Part shown: positions 7,261-16,014 of the stretch, one piece after another
Numbering within the stretch: the first letter of the stretch is position 1
Layout: each line of letters begins with the position of its first letter
DNA from: Mesorhizobium sp. WSM2240
GTDB lineage: Bacteria > Pseudomonadota > Alphaproteobacteria > Rhizobiales > Rhizobiaceae
Length of the DNA: 64,000 bases
NCBI RefSeq assembly: GCF_040438645.1
Contig: NZ_CP159253.1
Coordinates: 496,001-560,000, forward strand
Direction: 5' to 3'
Translations under genes and position numbers: made by a program
Notes under the pieces: generated by a model
What the model was told of the DNA's origin: nothing
The model's database searches: none
The model's input: the letters and a program-made list of their open reading frames with translations, nothing else

Positions 7261-10207
7261 GGAGACGCATTCCTTCCGGATCGAGGAACGCGGGCGAGAC
7301 GATGCGCGCCCGCACCAGTTCACTCTTCATGGGATAGGCAGCAAGCACCTCGGTTCCTTCGACCGCGGCACTCCCCGCCAATAGCCCCAGGCCCACATAC
7401 TTTCCCAAGGTAGGACTGTAGGTCACCGAGGTAACCCGGCCGTGGCCGTGGCCGGCTACCGTTTCCCCCGGCTTGAACAGGATTGCGCCGCCGCGCAGGC
7501 GCTTGCCGTCCTCGATGCATTCCAGCCCGACCAGACGCTGACGGTCGGCGGCCTCGAATGCGGGACGTCGGCGCATCACGGCGCCGACAAAGCCGGTGCG
7601 CTTTCCGGCCATTCTACCCAGCCCGAGATCGTCGAGCGTGGTCCGCCCGTCGATTTCAGGGCCGGCGACGTGGCCCTTTTCGACGCGCAGCGCGCCCAGC
7701 GCTTCGACGCCGTAAGGCTTGACGCCGAACGGCTCTCCCACATCAAGCAGGCGGGTCCATAGCTGTTCGCCGGCGCTCGCGCCGACATAGATCTCGTAGG
7801 CGCGCTCGCCGGAATAGGAGAGACGGAGAATCCGCAGCGGCTTTCCTTCCCAGCCGCCCTCCAGCAGGCCCATATGCGGCAGCGCGTCCTTCGACACATC
7901 GAGGCCGGGAAAGGCGGCCGCGAGAATTTCGCGGCTCTTCGGACCGGCAACCGACATGGCCGCCCACTCATCGCTGACGGAGGTGACCGAGACGCGCAGA
8001 TCCGGCCAGGCGGTGTCGAGCAGGAATTCGAGCCTGGACAGGACGTCGGCCGCCTTGGCGGTCGACGTGGTCATGAAGAACCGGTGTTCCGATAGCCGCG
8101 TCGTGGTGCCGTCGTCGTGGACGATGCCGTCGTCGCGCAGCATCACGCCATAGCGCGCGCGGCCGACCGGCAGCTTCGCGAAGCCATTGGCGTAGACGCG
8201 GTCGAGGAAAACCGCCGCGTCCGGACCCTGAACGTCGATCTTGCCGAGCGTCGAGATGTCCATCAGCCCCGCCGCTTCGCGCACCATCCCCATTTCGGCG
8301 ACATAGGCTTCGTTCACGTCCCGGCCGGAATTGCGGTAGAACCAGGGCCGCATCCACAGCCCGACCTCCAGCATCTCCGCGCTGTTGGCCTTGTGCCAAT
8401 CATGCATCGGCGTGCGGCGGAACGGCTTGAAATGATGGCCGACCGCGCGACCGGCCAGCGCGCCAATGGCGACCGGCGTGAAGGGCGGGCGGAAGGTTGT
8501 GGCGCCGGTCTCGGCAATCGTTGCGCCGCGCAGCAAGGCCATCGCGGCAAGCCCCGGGAAATTGCTGGTCTTGCCCTGATCGGTTCCCATGCCGAGCGTG
8601 GTGTAGCGTTTCAGGTGTTCGACGGATTCGTATCCCTCGCGATGGGCGAGGGCGATGTCGCCGCTGGTCACGTCCATCTGGAAATCGACGAAGGCCTTGC
8701 CGCGTCGAGGAGGGAGGACATCGCGGAACGGCGTGGAAACCATATCGCGAAGGTCGAGCCTCGCGGGCGAGCGCGTCGGCCCGGACCTGCCGCAGAAGGA
8801 TGCAGCTTCGATGCCGGCGCGGTGGCCGACCTCGACCGCCGCCGCCGTGGAGTACTGCCCCGCAATCGCGCCCGCCACGAATTGGCCAGCCGGCAGCGCG
8901 CCCGGAATGAAGCCGTCGATGTCGTCGCTGTAGGCGGGCTTGGCGCCGAGATGCGAGGTCAGGTGCGTCGTAGGCGACCACCCGCCAGACATGCAGACAA
9001 GGTCGCATGGGACATCGGTTTGCATTTTCGGCTCGGCCAGCCTGACCGCCTTGACCCGATGGGCGCCACGAATGCCGGCTATGTGCGTGCCGGTTCGCAC
9101 CGTCACGCCGAGCCGCGCAGCCTCGGCGAGAAGGTATGCTGGGGGCGCCTCGCGCAAATCCGCTGCTGTCACCTCCGCACCCGCTACGGCAAGGTCGAAC
9201 GCCGTGCGCCAGGCGCTGTCGTTGGCGGTTGCCACGACCACGCGTTTCCCGGTCAGGACGGCGAAGCGGTTGAGGAAGGCGCGGGCGGCGGAGGCGAGCA
9301 TGACGCCCGGACGGTCGTTGTCGGGGAACACCAGGGGCCGCTCGATTGCGCCGGTGGCAAAGATGATCGACCGTGCGCGCAGCATGGTGAAGACCTGACG
9401 CGGTTCGCCGGATTCGGCCGCACCGGGGTCGCCGCACCGCTGAACGAGGCCGAGAACGCCGCCGTCATAGACGCCGAAGGCGGTGGTGCGCTCCATCAAA
9501 GAGACCATGTCGAACGCGCGCAACTCGGTCTCGACAGTCCTCAGCCATGAGGCCGCGCCGCCGTCGGGCCGCTCCGAAAGCAGCTGACCGCCGTACAAGA
9601 AATCCTGCTCGATAAGTGCGACACGCGCGCCGGCGTGCGCGGCCGCGCGGGCCGCCGACAGGCCCGCCGGGCCTCCGCCGATGACGGCTACGTCGCAGAA
9701 GGCGCGGCGGACCTCATAGCGGTTGGGATCGGGATCAAGGCCAGCGCGGCCGAGGCCTGCGGCCCTGCGGATGAGATGCTCGTAGAACATCCAGGCGCGC
9801 CGCGTCGGGCCCATGAAGGTCTTGTAGTAGAAGCCAGCCGTAAGGAACGGCGAAAACAGTCCGTTGACGCTCTGGATGTCGAAGGCGAGAGACGGCCAGC
9901 GATTCTGGCTCTCGGCGGTCATGCCGTCGGCCAGTTCCAGCATGGTGGCAGGCAGGTTGGGTTCGCGTCGGCCGCCGCTTCCGAGCGTGACCAGCGCATT
10001 CGGCTCCTCGGGGCCGGCCGAGAGAATGCCGCGCGGCCGGTGGTATTTGAAGCTACGGCCAACCACGGCGACATCGTTCGCAAGCAGCGCCGACGCAAGC
10101 GTGTCGCCGCTGAAGCCGTGCAGCATTTTCCCGTCGAAGCTGAACTGGACGGGCCGCGAACGATCGATACGGCCGCCGACCGGGAGGCGCTTGGCTGGAA
10201 GGTTCAT
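7253..10207 (-). CDS. soxA: Sarcosine oxidase alpha subunit
   Basis: About 984 aa, close to the family's usual 970-1000. Domains in order: an N-terminal ferredoxin-like domain (RIDRSRPVQFSFDGK...FKYHRPRGI) to about residue 95; a Rossmann FAD/NAD-binding module (VIGGGPAGLSAARAAAHAG) from about 175; a second dinucleotide fold; and from about 600 a C-terminal GcvT-like folate-binding half (MGMVREAAGLMDISTLGKIDVQGPDA). The subunit carries NAD+ and the tetrahydrofolate site. The start codon overlaps the soxD stop as ATGA; the reading frame extends further upstream but that part lies inside soxD. Sarcosine presumably arises from the two upstream M24 hydrolases or enters with the ehu transporter's substrate. 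Confidence 0.93.
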   Translation of the reverse strand: MNLPAKRLPVGGRIDRSRPVQFSFDGKMLHGFSGDTLASALLANDVAVVGRSFKYHRPRGILSAGPEEPNALVTLGSGGRREPNLPATMLELADGMTAESQNRWPSLAFDIQSVNGLFSPFLTAGFYYKTFMGPTRRAWMFYEHLIRRAAGLGRAGLDPDPNRYEVRRAFCDVAVIGGGPAGLSAARAAAHAGARVALIEQDFLYGGQLLSERPDGGAASWLRTVETELRAFDMVSLMERTTAFGVYDGGVLGLVQRCGDPGAAESGEPRQVFTMLRARSIIFATGAIERPLVFPDNDRPGVMLASAARAFLNRFAVLTGKRVVVATANDSAWRTAFDLAVAGAEVTAADLREAPPAYLLAEAARLGVTVRTGTHIAGIRGAHRVKAVRLAEPKMQTDVPCDLVCMSGGWSPTTHLTSHLGAKPAYSDDIDGFIPGALPAGQFVAGAIAGQYSTAAAVEVGHRAGIEAASFCGRSGPTRSPARLDLRDMVSTPFRDVLPPRRGKAFVDFQMDVTSGDIALAHREGYESVEHLKRYTTLGMGTDQGKTSNFPGLAAMALLRGATIAETGATTFRPPFTPVAIGALAGRAVGHHFKPFRRTPMHDWHKANSAEMLEVGLWMRPWFYRNSGRDVNEAYVAEMGMVREAAGLMDISTLGKIDVQGPDAAVFLDRVYANGFAKLPVGRARYGVMLRDDGIVHDDGTTTRLSEHRFFMTTSTAKAADVLSRLEFLLDTAWPDLRVSVTSVSDEWAAMSVAGPKSREILAAAFPGLDVSKDALPHMGLLEGGWEGKPLRILRLSYSGERAYEIYVGASAGEQLWTRLLDVGEPFGVKPYGVEALGALRVEKGHVAGPEIDGRTTLDDLGLGRMAGKRTGFVGAVMRRRPAFEAADRQRLVGLECIEDGKRLRGGAILFKPGETVAGHGHGRVTSVTYSPTLGKYVGLGLLAGSAAVEGTEVLAAYPMKSELVRARIVSPAFLDPEGMRLRD

Positions 10208-10470
10208 GCGGGCGATTTCCTGGCGAAACTTACGGAAGCGATGGCGTGGCTCCGCGTATCGCGCTCGACCACCAGCCATTGTCTGCAGCCCATTACATGT
10301 TGCCAGAATTCGCGGTGCAGGCCCGCCGGGTTCTTCCGCACATAGACGTAGCGGTACCAGGCTTCCGGGTCGGGATCGTCATGGACCGGTCGAATCACTG
10401 ACGCGTCGCCGCCATAGCGGAACTCGTCGTGATCGCGCGGGCCGCAGCAAGGGCATTCGATGCGCAGCAT
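10204..10470 (-). CDS. soxD: Sarcosine oxidase delta subunit
   Basis: 88-aa zinc-binding subunit. The N-terminus MLRIECPCCGPRDHDEF has the Cys/His cluster that binds structural zinc in this family, followed by EFRYGGDASVIRP and the conserved EWYRYVYVRKNPAGLHREFWQH-type stretch. It sits between soxB (10 bp upstream) and soxA (ATGA overlap), the standard B-D-A-G order. Confidence 0.93.
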   Translation of the reverse strand: MLRIECPCCGPRDHDEFRYGGDASVIRPVHDDPDPEAWYRYVYVRKNPAGLHREFWQHVMGCRQWLVVERDTRSHAIASVSFARKSPA

Positions 10471-10479
10471 GGTTTGTCT

Positions 10480-11736
10480 CTATTGCAGCCAGGCGGACGG
10501 GCCGGCGCCGGCCTCATCCAGCGTGTGGCCGGTGCGGAAGCGGTCGAGTCCGTAGGCGGCGATCAGCGGATGCGGCTCTCCGGTCGCGAGCGTGTGCGCA
10601 AAACACCAGCCGGAGGCAGGCGTCGCCTTGAAGCCGCCGTAGCACCAGCCGCCGTTCAGGTAGAGGCCTTCAACCGGGGTAGGGCAGATGATCGGGCTGG
10701 CGTCGGGCGTCATATCCATGACGCCGCCCCAATGGCGCAACAGTCGGACGCGCGAGATGCAGGGCATCAGCGCAATCGCGGCCTCCGCCGCCTCGCGCAC
10801 GACGCCGAGATTGCCGCGCTGGGCATAGGAATTGTAGCCGTCGAGATTGCCGCCGAACACCAGTCCTCCCTTGTCGGATTGGCTGACGTAGAAATGGTCG
10901 GCGCCGTAGGCGACGACATGGTCGACCAGCGGCTTCAGCGGTTCGGTGACGAAGGCCTGCAGCACATGGCTCTCGATCGGCAGTTCCAGGCCGGCTTTCG
11001 CACCGAGCACGGAAGTGTGGCCGGCGACCGCTAGCCCGACCTTGCCGGCGCCGATCCGGCCCGTCGTGGTCTCGACGCCAACGATTTTCTCGCCGTCGCG
11101 GACGAAGCCGGTCACCTCGCAATTCTGGATAATGTCGACCCCGTGGGCGTCAGCCGCGCGGGCATAGCCCCAGGCGACGGCGTCGTGGCGCGCGGTGCCG
11201 GCACGGCCCTGGAATATCGCGCCGTGGATGGGAAAGCGCGCCGTGTCGGAAAAGTCGAGATAGGGCGTTAGCCGGCGAACGTCGTCGCGGTCGAGAATGT
11301 CGGCGTCGATGCCGTTCAGCCGCATGATATTGGCGCGGTGGCTGAAGCTGTCGAGCTGGTCGGCCGAGTGCGCGGTCACCAACTGGCCGCGCTGCGAGAA
11401 CATCACATTGAAATTGAGCGCCTGGGACATGCCTTCCCAGAGTTTCATCGAGAATTCGTAGAACTGGGTGTTGCCGTCGAGCAGGTAGTTGGAGCGGATG
11501 ACGGTGGTGTTGCGGCCGACATTGCCGCCGCCGACATAGCCCTTCTCCAGCACGGCCACGTTGCGTATGCCGTGGTTCTCGGCGAGGTGGAAAGCGGTGG
11601 CGAGGCCATGCCCGCCGCCGCCGATTACAACAACATCATAAGCAGGCTTCGGCTCCGCCGCCCGCCAGGCGCGCTGCCAGTACCGTTGGCCGGACAGCGC
11701 GTTGCGAAGAATGGAAAAGGCTGAATAGCGCGCCAT
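10480..11736 (-). CDS. soxB: Sarcosine oxidase beta subunit
   Basis: 418 aa, the usual family length. The N-terminus has the FAD-binding VVVIGGGGHGLATAFHLAE at about 33-52. It is followed by the DAO-type fold and a GHTSVLG segment in the region where the covalent FMN attachment and active site lie in family members. The C-terminal LNGGWCYGGFKATPASG is strongly conserved in SoxB. The reading frame is open far upstream (to 12330), but that part overlaps the M24 hydrolase in another frame. The ATG at 11736, 9 bp after the hydrolase stop, gives the normal N-terminus (MARYSAFSILRNALSG). The subunit binds FAD and catalyses the demethylation of sarcosine. Confidence 0.93.
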   Translation of the reverse strand: MARYSAFSILRNALSGQRYWQRAWRAAEPKPAYDVVVIGGGGHGLATAFHLAENHGIRNVAVLEKGYVGGGNVGRNTTVIRSNYLLDGNTQFYEFSMKLWEGMSQALNFNVMFSQRGQLVTAHSADQLDSFSHRANIMRLNGIDADILDRDDVRRLTPYLDFSDTARFPIHGAIFQGRAGTARHDAVAWGYARAADAHGVDIIQNCEVTGFVRDGEKIVGVETTTGRIGAGKVGLAVAGHTSVLGAKAGLELPIESHVLQAFVTEPLKPLVDHVVAYGADHFYVSQSDKGGLVFGGNLDGYNSYAQRGNLGVVREAAEAAIALMPCISRVRLLRHWGGVMDMTPDASPIICPTPVEGLYLNGGWCYGGFKATPASGWCFAHTLATGEPHPLIAAYGLDRFRTGHTLDEAGAGPSAWLQ

Positions 11737-11744
11737 TCTGCGGC

Positions 11745-12893
11745 CTAGCGGATGATCGGGCCGACAGGCGTGCGGGTCAGCACTTCGGCCCCCGTGTCGG
11801 TCAAGAGCACGCAATTCGAAATGAAATCGTCGCCGCGGCCCGTGCCCATCAGCCATGACAGTATATGGAAGCTCATGCCGGTCTCGATCTCGAGATCGGA
11901 ATCGTGCCGCAATCCGGTGACCGAATTGCCACCGGTCCAGGACGGCGGCTGGCCGATGCCGACGAGATAGCCGCAATGGTGGCGGCGGTAGTGCGAAAGG
12001 CCGGCTTCGTCGACCACGCCTTGCCAGGCTGCGTAGACCTCGCGCGCCCTGACGCCCGGCCGCAGCGCCTTCACCACGGCGTCGAAGGCCTTGGCGGTCA
12101 AATCGGCGATGGCCGCGTCTTCGTCGCTGATGTAGCCGATGCGGACGAGCCGACCGAGCGGCGCGTGGTACCTCGAGAGGCAGCCGGACAGTTCGACGAA
12201 GACCGGCTCGCCCTTGCGGTAAATCCCGTCGCCCCAAGTCGTGTGTTCCTCGCCGAGCCGCGCGGCCGGGCGGATGAACGGGCCGAAGCCCGGCGCATGG
12301 CCGCCTGCGCGAACCATCGCAGCCACGCATTGGGCGGCGACCTCCTGCTCGGATGCGCCGTCGGAAATGGCCTCAATCGCGGCTCCCGCAGCCGCATCCG
12401 TCACCTTCGCGGCGCGGCGCATCAGTGTCTGCTCCTCGGCGCTCTTCACCAGCCGCATGCGGTCGACAAGTCCGGAAACGTCGCTCCACTCGGCTTCGGC
12501 CTGTGCCTGCAGTTTGACGGCAAGGCCGTGGCTGAGCCCGGAAGTCCAGTATTCCAGGCCGATGCGCTTGCCCGTCAGGCCCAGTTCGGCGATCACGCGC
12601 GCGGCGAGGTCGGCCGCCGTTTCGCTGTCGGAGTGCCCGCGAAACTCAGCCGCCTTCACTTGTTTTTCGATCGTTACCTTCTCCATCGAGCGGGTGATCA
12701 GGACGGGCTTCTTATCGACAGGGACGATCAGCAGATGCGGGGCGAAATAACCCCAGTGGTCGAGACCGGTGAGATAGAAGACGCTTTCGGGCGAGGCGAA
12801 GACGGCGGCGTCGAGCCTGCGCCGCGCCAGCTCCGTCCGGACTCTCGAGAGGCGGCCGTGGATCTCGGCCTCGGAAAAGGGATTGCGGTCCAT
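11745..12893 (-). CDS. M24-family metal-independent hydrolase (creatinase/ectoine hydrolase-like), first copy
   Basis: 382-aa pita-bread-fold enzyme with an N-terminal creatinase domain (about 1-140) and a C-terminal M24 domain. In true M24 metallopeptidases two Asp, one His and two Glu bind metals. Here the expected Asp-x10-Asp region reads VFVELSGCLSRYHAPLGR, so the metal ligands are lost, as in creatinase and the ectoine hydrolase DoeA. The reaction is therefore probably metal-free hydrolysis of a cyclic or linear amidine/amide. It is transcribed between the second M24 gene and soxB, which suggests that a product with an N-methyl group feeds sarcosine oxidase. The exact substrate is unknown. 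Confidence 0.8.
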   Translation of the reverse strand: MDRNPFSEAEIHGRLSRVRTELARRRLDAAVFASPESVFYLTGLDHWGYFAPHLLIVPVDKKPVLITRSMEKVTIEKQVKAAEFRGHSDSETAADLAARVIAELGLTGKRIGLEYWTSGLSHGLAVKLQAQAEAEWSDVSGLVDRMRLVKSAEEQTLMRRAAKVTDAAAGAAIEAISDGASEQEVAAQCVAAMVRAGGHAPGFGPFIRPAARLGEEHTTWGDGIYRKGEPVFVELSGCLSRYHAPLGRLVRIGYISDEDAAIADLTAKAFDAVVKALRPGVRAREVYAAWQGVVDEAGLSHYRRHHCGYLVGIGQPPSWTGGNSVTGLRHDSDLEIETGMSFHILSWLMGTGRGDDFISNCVLLTDTGAEVLTRTPVGPIIR

Positions 12894-12962
12894 AAGACTT
12901 CTCGTACTTGTTGCCGATGTCGAAGTTTTTTCGCAGGTGGTGTGACCGTCTTGGCCGGGCGG

Positions 12963-14144
12963 TCAGTCGATCACGATGAGTTCGCGCGCCACGTCGCACA
13001 GGCGTTCGCCGCCTCGTTCCGTGACGACGAAGGATTCGGAAATGGCGACGCCGAAATCGTTGAGCCAGACGCCGGCCATGAAATGGAAGCACATGCCGGG
13101 CTGCAGCTCGGACTTGTCGCCTGGCCTCAGGCTCGCGGTGCGTTCGCCCCAGTCCGGCGGATAGGCGAGCCCCACCGGATAGCCGACGCGGCTCTCCTTC
13201 TTCAACCCGTTCCTTCGCAGAACGGCCTGCCATGCAGCCTCGACCTGCTCGCACGTGTTGCCCGGCCGCGCCAGTTCAAGGCCGGCATCGACGCCTTCCA
13301 CGATGGTCTTGGCCATGTCGGTGAGCCGGGACGGCGGGTTGCCGAAATGGACCGTCCTCGTCAGAGCGGCGTGATAGCGACGCCGCACGCCGGCGATTTC
13401 CAGTATGGCGAGGCCGCTGTCCGGCAGCGGCTCGTCCGACCAGGTCAAATGCGGCGTGCTCGTGCCTTCGCCGACCGGCATCAGCGGGCAGATAGCGGCG
13501 TAGTCGCCGCCGGCGCCAGGCAAGCCCATGATCTGGGCGTGGTAGATCTCGGCGACGACGTGGTTCTGCGGCACGCCGGGCCGCATCTTGCCGATGGCGC
13601 GGTTCATGGCATGGCTGCAGATAACGCCGGCCTCGCGGATCAGAGCCAGCTCGGCGTCGGATTTGATCAGCCGCGCCCAGTTCACCAAATCATGGTTGTT
13701 GGCGAAGCGTGCCTCGGGCAGCCCCCGAACGAGATGGGCATGGCAGCGTGCGGTGTAATAGTGCGCGTCCATCTCCACGCCGATGTGTGCTTTACCCCAG
13801 CCGCGCGTCCGGATCAGGTCGGCCAATTCGTCATAGGGATGCTCGACCGGCTGCTGCACCAGACGCTCCGAGAAGGGGACGATGTTGCGCTCGGGCAGAC
13901 CGGTGGTCATGCGCGCGCTTTTCGCGTCCTGCGCCCGGCCGAACCAGATAGGCCGATCCTCTTCGAGATGCACCAGAACGCATTGCGGGACATAGAACGA
14001 CCATCCGTCATAACCGGTGAGCCAGCACATGTTGGCGGGATCCTGGCAGACGATGAGGTCGAAGCCGGCCTCGACCATGCGCGCCTTCACGTCGGCGAGG
14101 CGCCGCGCATATTCCGCTTCCGTGAACCTTCCGAAGCCCCCCAA
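12963..14144 (-). CDS. M24-family ectoine hydrolase (DoeA/EutD)-like enzyme
   Basis: About 393 aa. It resembles DoeA/EutD, the enzyme that opens the ectoine ring, at several family-typical stretches: NMCWLTGYDGWSFYVPQCVL, GYPVGLAYPPDWGERTASL and LQPGMCFHFMAGVWL. The M24 metal ligands are replaced (ILEIAGVRRRYHAALTR), as in DoeA. The ehuBCDA-type transporter on the other strand supports ectoine or a look-alike as substrate. However, the usual partners (doeB, eutA/B/C, eutE) are absent and sarcosine oxidase takes their place. Start choice: CGGAGG lies 6 nt before a TTG at 14144 but abuts the GTG at 14150, so a TTG start is proposed. Confidence 0.8.
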   Translation of the reverse strand: MGGFGRFTEAEYARRLADVKARMVEAGFDLIVCQDPANMCWLTGYDGWSFYVPQCVLVHLEEDRPIWFGRAQDAKSARMTTGLPERNIVPFSERLVQQPVEHPYDELADLIRTRGWGKAHIGVEMDAHYYTARCHAHLVRGLPEARFANNHDLVNWARLIKSDAELALIREAGVICSHAMNRAIGKMRPGVPQNHVVAEIYHAQIMGLPGAGGDYAAICPLMPVGEGTSTPHLTWSDEPLPDSGLAILEIAGVRRRYHAALTRTVHFGNPPSRLTDMAKTIVEGVDAGLELARPGNTCEQVEAAWQAVLRRNGLKKESRVGYPVGLAYPPDWGERTASLRPGDKSELQPGMCFHFMAGVWLNDFGVAISESFVVTERGGERLCDVARELIVID

Positions 14145-14252
14145 GACCACCCTCCGCGCATGTCGCCTCTGCCGGGCGCGCGATCGCCGCCGCGCCAGTA
14201 GAAACGCCTAAAATGTGCACAACATCACGGCCAAATGCCGTAAACACAGGAT

Positions 14253-14269
14253 CAATACAAGGCGTATTG
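14253..14269. promoter_or_regulatory. Palindromic operator candidate in the divergent promoter region
   Basis: CAATAC-AAGGC-GTATTG is a perfect 6-bp inverted repeat with a 5-nt spacer, midway between the divergent M24 gene and ehuB. A further GTATAC palindrome within TTGTATACGTC lies at about 14287. FCD-type GntR regulators bind short palindromes of this shape, and one is encoded at the end of the ehu operon. Regulation of both arms from here is an inference. Confidence 0.4.
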
Positions 14270-14365
14270 CGATCTGTCCAGAGAAGTTGTATACGTCTTG
14301 TCGCTCGGTGACGATGCGGAAGAAGGTCGGGCCGGGTGGCATCAAATCATCAAAAAGGGGAACGC

Positions 14366-15232
14366 ATGTTCAAGTCACCGATATCCCGCCGCACGGTCGT
14401 CAAAGCGGCTGCCGTTCTCGCGCTCGCCGCAACCTCGCTGGCTTCGCTGCCGGCTCAGGCCCAATCAACACTCGAACGCGCCAAGGCGGACGGCTATATC
14501 CGCGTCGGCTTCGCCAACGAGGCGCCGTTCGGCTTCGCGACCCCTGACGGCAAGCTGACCGGCGAGGCGCCCGAAGTTGCCAAGGCCGTGCTCGCCAAAA
14601 TGGGTATTGAGCAGGTCGACGGCGTGCTGACCGAATTCGGCTCGCTCATCCCGGGCCTCAAGGCCGGCCGCTTCGACATCATCGCCGCCGGCATGTTCAT
14701 CAATCCGAAGCGCTGCGCAGAGATCAATTTTTCCGAGCCGTCCTATGGCATCGGCCAGGCAATGCTGGTCAAGGAGGGCAATCCCAAGGAAATCAAGGAT
14801 TACTCCTCATTCAAGGATAACCCCGACCTGAAGCTCGCCGTGATGGCGGGTGCAGTCGAGGGTGGTTATGCGAAGGACGCAGGCGTTGCCCAGGAACAGC
14901 TCGTGGTGCTTCCCGACCAGTCCAGCCTCGTTGCGGCGGTCCAGTCCGGCCGCGCCGACGGCGCGGCTCTGACCGCGCTTTCCATCGCCGACATGGCCAA
15001 GAAGGCCGACGGCGTCGAATCGACCACGCCGTTCGGCGAAGTGGCCGGAAAATCGGTGAAGGGTCATGGCGGCTTCGGCTTCCGCAAGGAAGACACCGAT
15101 CTCCTGGAGGCCTTCAACACCGAACTCAAGACGTTTCTCGGCTCGCCGGAGCATATTGCGCTGGTCGAGCCTCTGGGTTTCGGCAAGGACTACCTGCCGA
15201 ACAAGACGACCGCGGAGCTTTGCGCGGAATAG
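14366..15232 (+). CDS. ehuB: Ectoine/hydroxyectoine-type ABC transporter substrate-binding protein
   Basis: 288-aa periplasmic binding protein of polar amino acid family 3. The signal peptide starts with ISRRTVVK, a twin-arginine-like motif, and ends at QAQS. The mature part has EhuB-typical segments (IRVGFANEAPFGFATPDGK, GVLTEFGSLIPGLKAGRFD, IIAAGMFINPKRC). EhuB delivers ectoines to EhuCD. The start at 14366 has AAGGGG as SD; an earlier in-frame ATG at 14336 would precede the signal peptide. It heads an operon ehuB-C-D-A-gntR divergent from the M24/sox genes. The true ligand could be a related N-methylated or cyclic amino compound. Confidence 0.88.
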   Translation: MFKSPISRRTVVKAAAVLALAATSLASLPAQAQSTLERAKADGYIRVGFANEAPFGFATPDGKLTGEAPEVAKAVLAKMGIEQVDGVLTEFGSLIPGLKAGRFDIIAAGMFINPKRCAEINFSEPSYGIGQAMLVKEGNPKEIKDYSSFKDNPDLKLAVMAGAVEGGYAKDAGVAQEQLVVLPDQSSLVAAVQSGRADGAALTALSIADMAKKADGVESTTPFGEVAGKSVKGHGGFGFRKEDTDLLEAFNTELKTFLGSPEHIALVEPLGFGKDYLPNKTTAELCAE

Positions 15233-15244
15233 TTCCCAACCGCT

Positions 15245-15271
15245 GGGCGGCGCGAAAGCGCCGCCCTTTTT
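15245..15271 (+). terminator. Attenuating hairpin between ehuB and ehuC
   Basis: GGGCGGCGC-gaaa-GCGCCGCCC is a perfect 9-bp stem with a GNRA tetraloop, followed by TTTTT. It has intrinsic-terminator form but lies inside the operon, 15 bp before the ehuC start, so partial readthrough would keep the binding protein in excess over the membrane components. Confidence 0.7.
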
Positions 15272-15285
15272 CTTCGGAGGGGCGG

Positions 15286-16014
15286 ATGGGGATCAAGACA
15301 CTCGTAGCCATGCTGGCGGCTTCGCTGGCGGTCATCGGCCTGCTGGCCACACAGGAAGAGTACAGTCTGTTCCTGCCCGGGCTGCTTCAAGGCGCGGTGC
15401 TGACGGTTGAGATAGCCATCCTCGGCTGCCTGCTCGCTATCGTCATGGGCGTGATCGCGGCGATCGCACGCATGTACGGCCCGGCGCCGCTGCGCTGGCT
15501 GGCGACAATTTATGTAGAGATCTTCCGCGGCACGTCGGCACTCGTCCAGCTGTTCTGGCTGTTTTTCGTCCTGCCGCAATTCGGCGTCACGATGGATGCA
15601 TTCGTGGTCGCCGTGCTGGCGCTCGGCCTGAACGTCGGCGCCTATGGATCGGAGGTCGTGCGCGGCGCGATCCTGGCGGTGGCGCGCGGCCAATGGGAGG
15701 CGGGTACGGCCCTCAACATGACGCGCCCGCAGATGCTGCGCAGGATCATCCTGCCGCAGGCCTTCGTCGCGATGATACCGCCCTGGGGCAATCTTTTCAT
15801 CGAACTTCTGAAATCGACGGCGCTGGTCTCGCTCATCACGCTTTCCGATCTCGCCTTCAAGGCGCAGCAGATGAACCAGAACACGTTCAAGACCATTCCC
15901 ATTTTCACGCTTGTCATACTGATGTATCTCGTCATGTCGCTCGTGCTGACCATCGGCATGCGGCTCCTGGAGCGGCGGGCATCGCTGGGCCTGGCCCGGG
16001 GGAGGGCGGCATGA
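15286..16014 (+). CDS. ehuC: Ectoine-type ABC transporter permease EhuC
   Basis: 242-aa permease of the His/Glu/Gln/Arg family. It has five or six hydrophobic segments and the EAA-like motif GQWEAGTALNMTRPQMLRRI near residue 145, which contacts the ATPase. Family-typical segments are VEIFRGTSALVQLFWLFFVLP and NLFIELLKSTALVSLI. The start is the ATG after GGAGGGGCGG. The stop overlaps the ehuD start (ATGA). It pairs with EhuD to form the channel for the EhuB ligand. Confidence 0.88.
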   Translation: MGIKTLVAMLAASLAVIGLLATQEEYSLFLPGLLQGAVLTVEIAILGCLLAIVMGVIAAIARMYGPAPLRWLATIYVEIFRGTSALVQLFWLFFVLPQFGVTMDAFVVAVLALGLNVGAYGSEVVRGAILAVARGQWEAGTALNMTRPQMLRRIILPQAFVAMIPPWGNLFIELLKSTALVSLITLSDLAFKAQQMNQNTFKTIPIFTLVILMYLVMSLVLTIGMRLLERRASLGLARGRAA

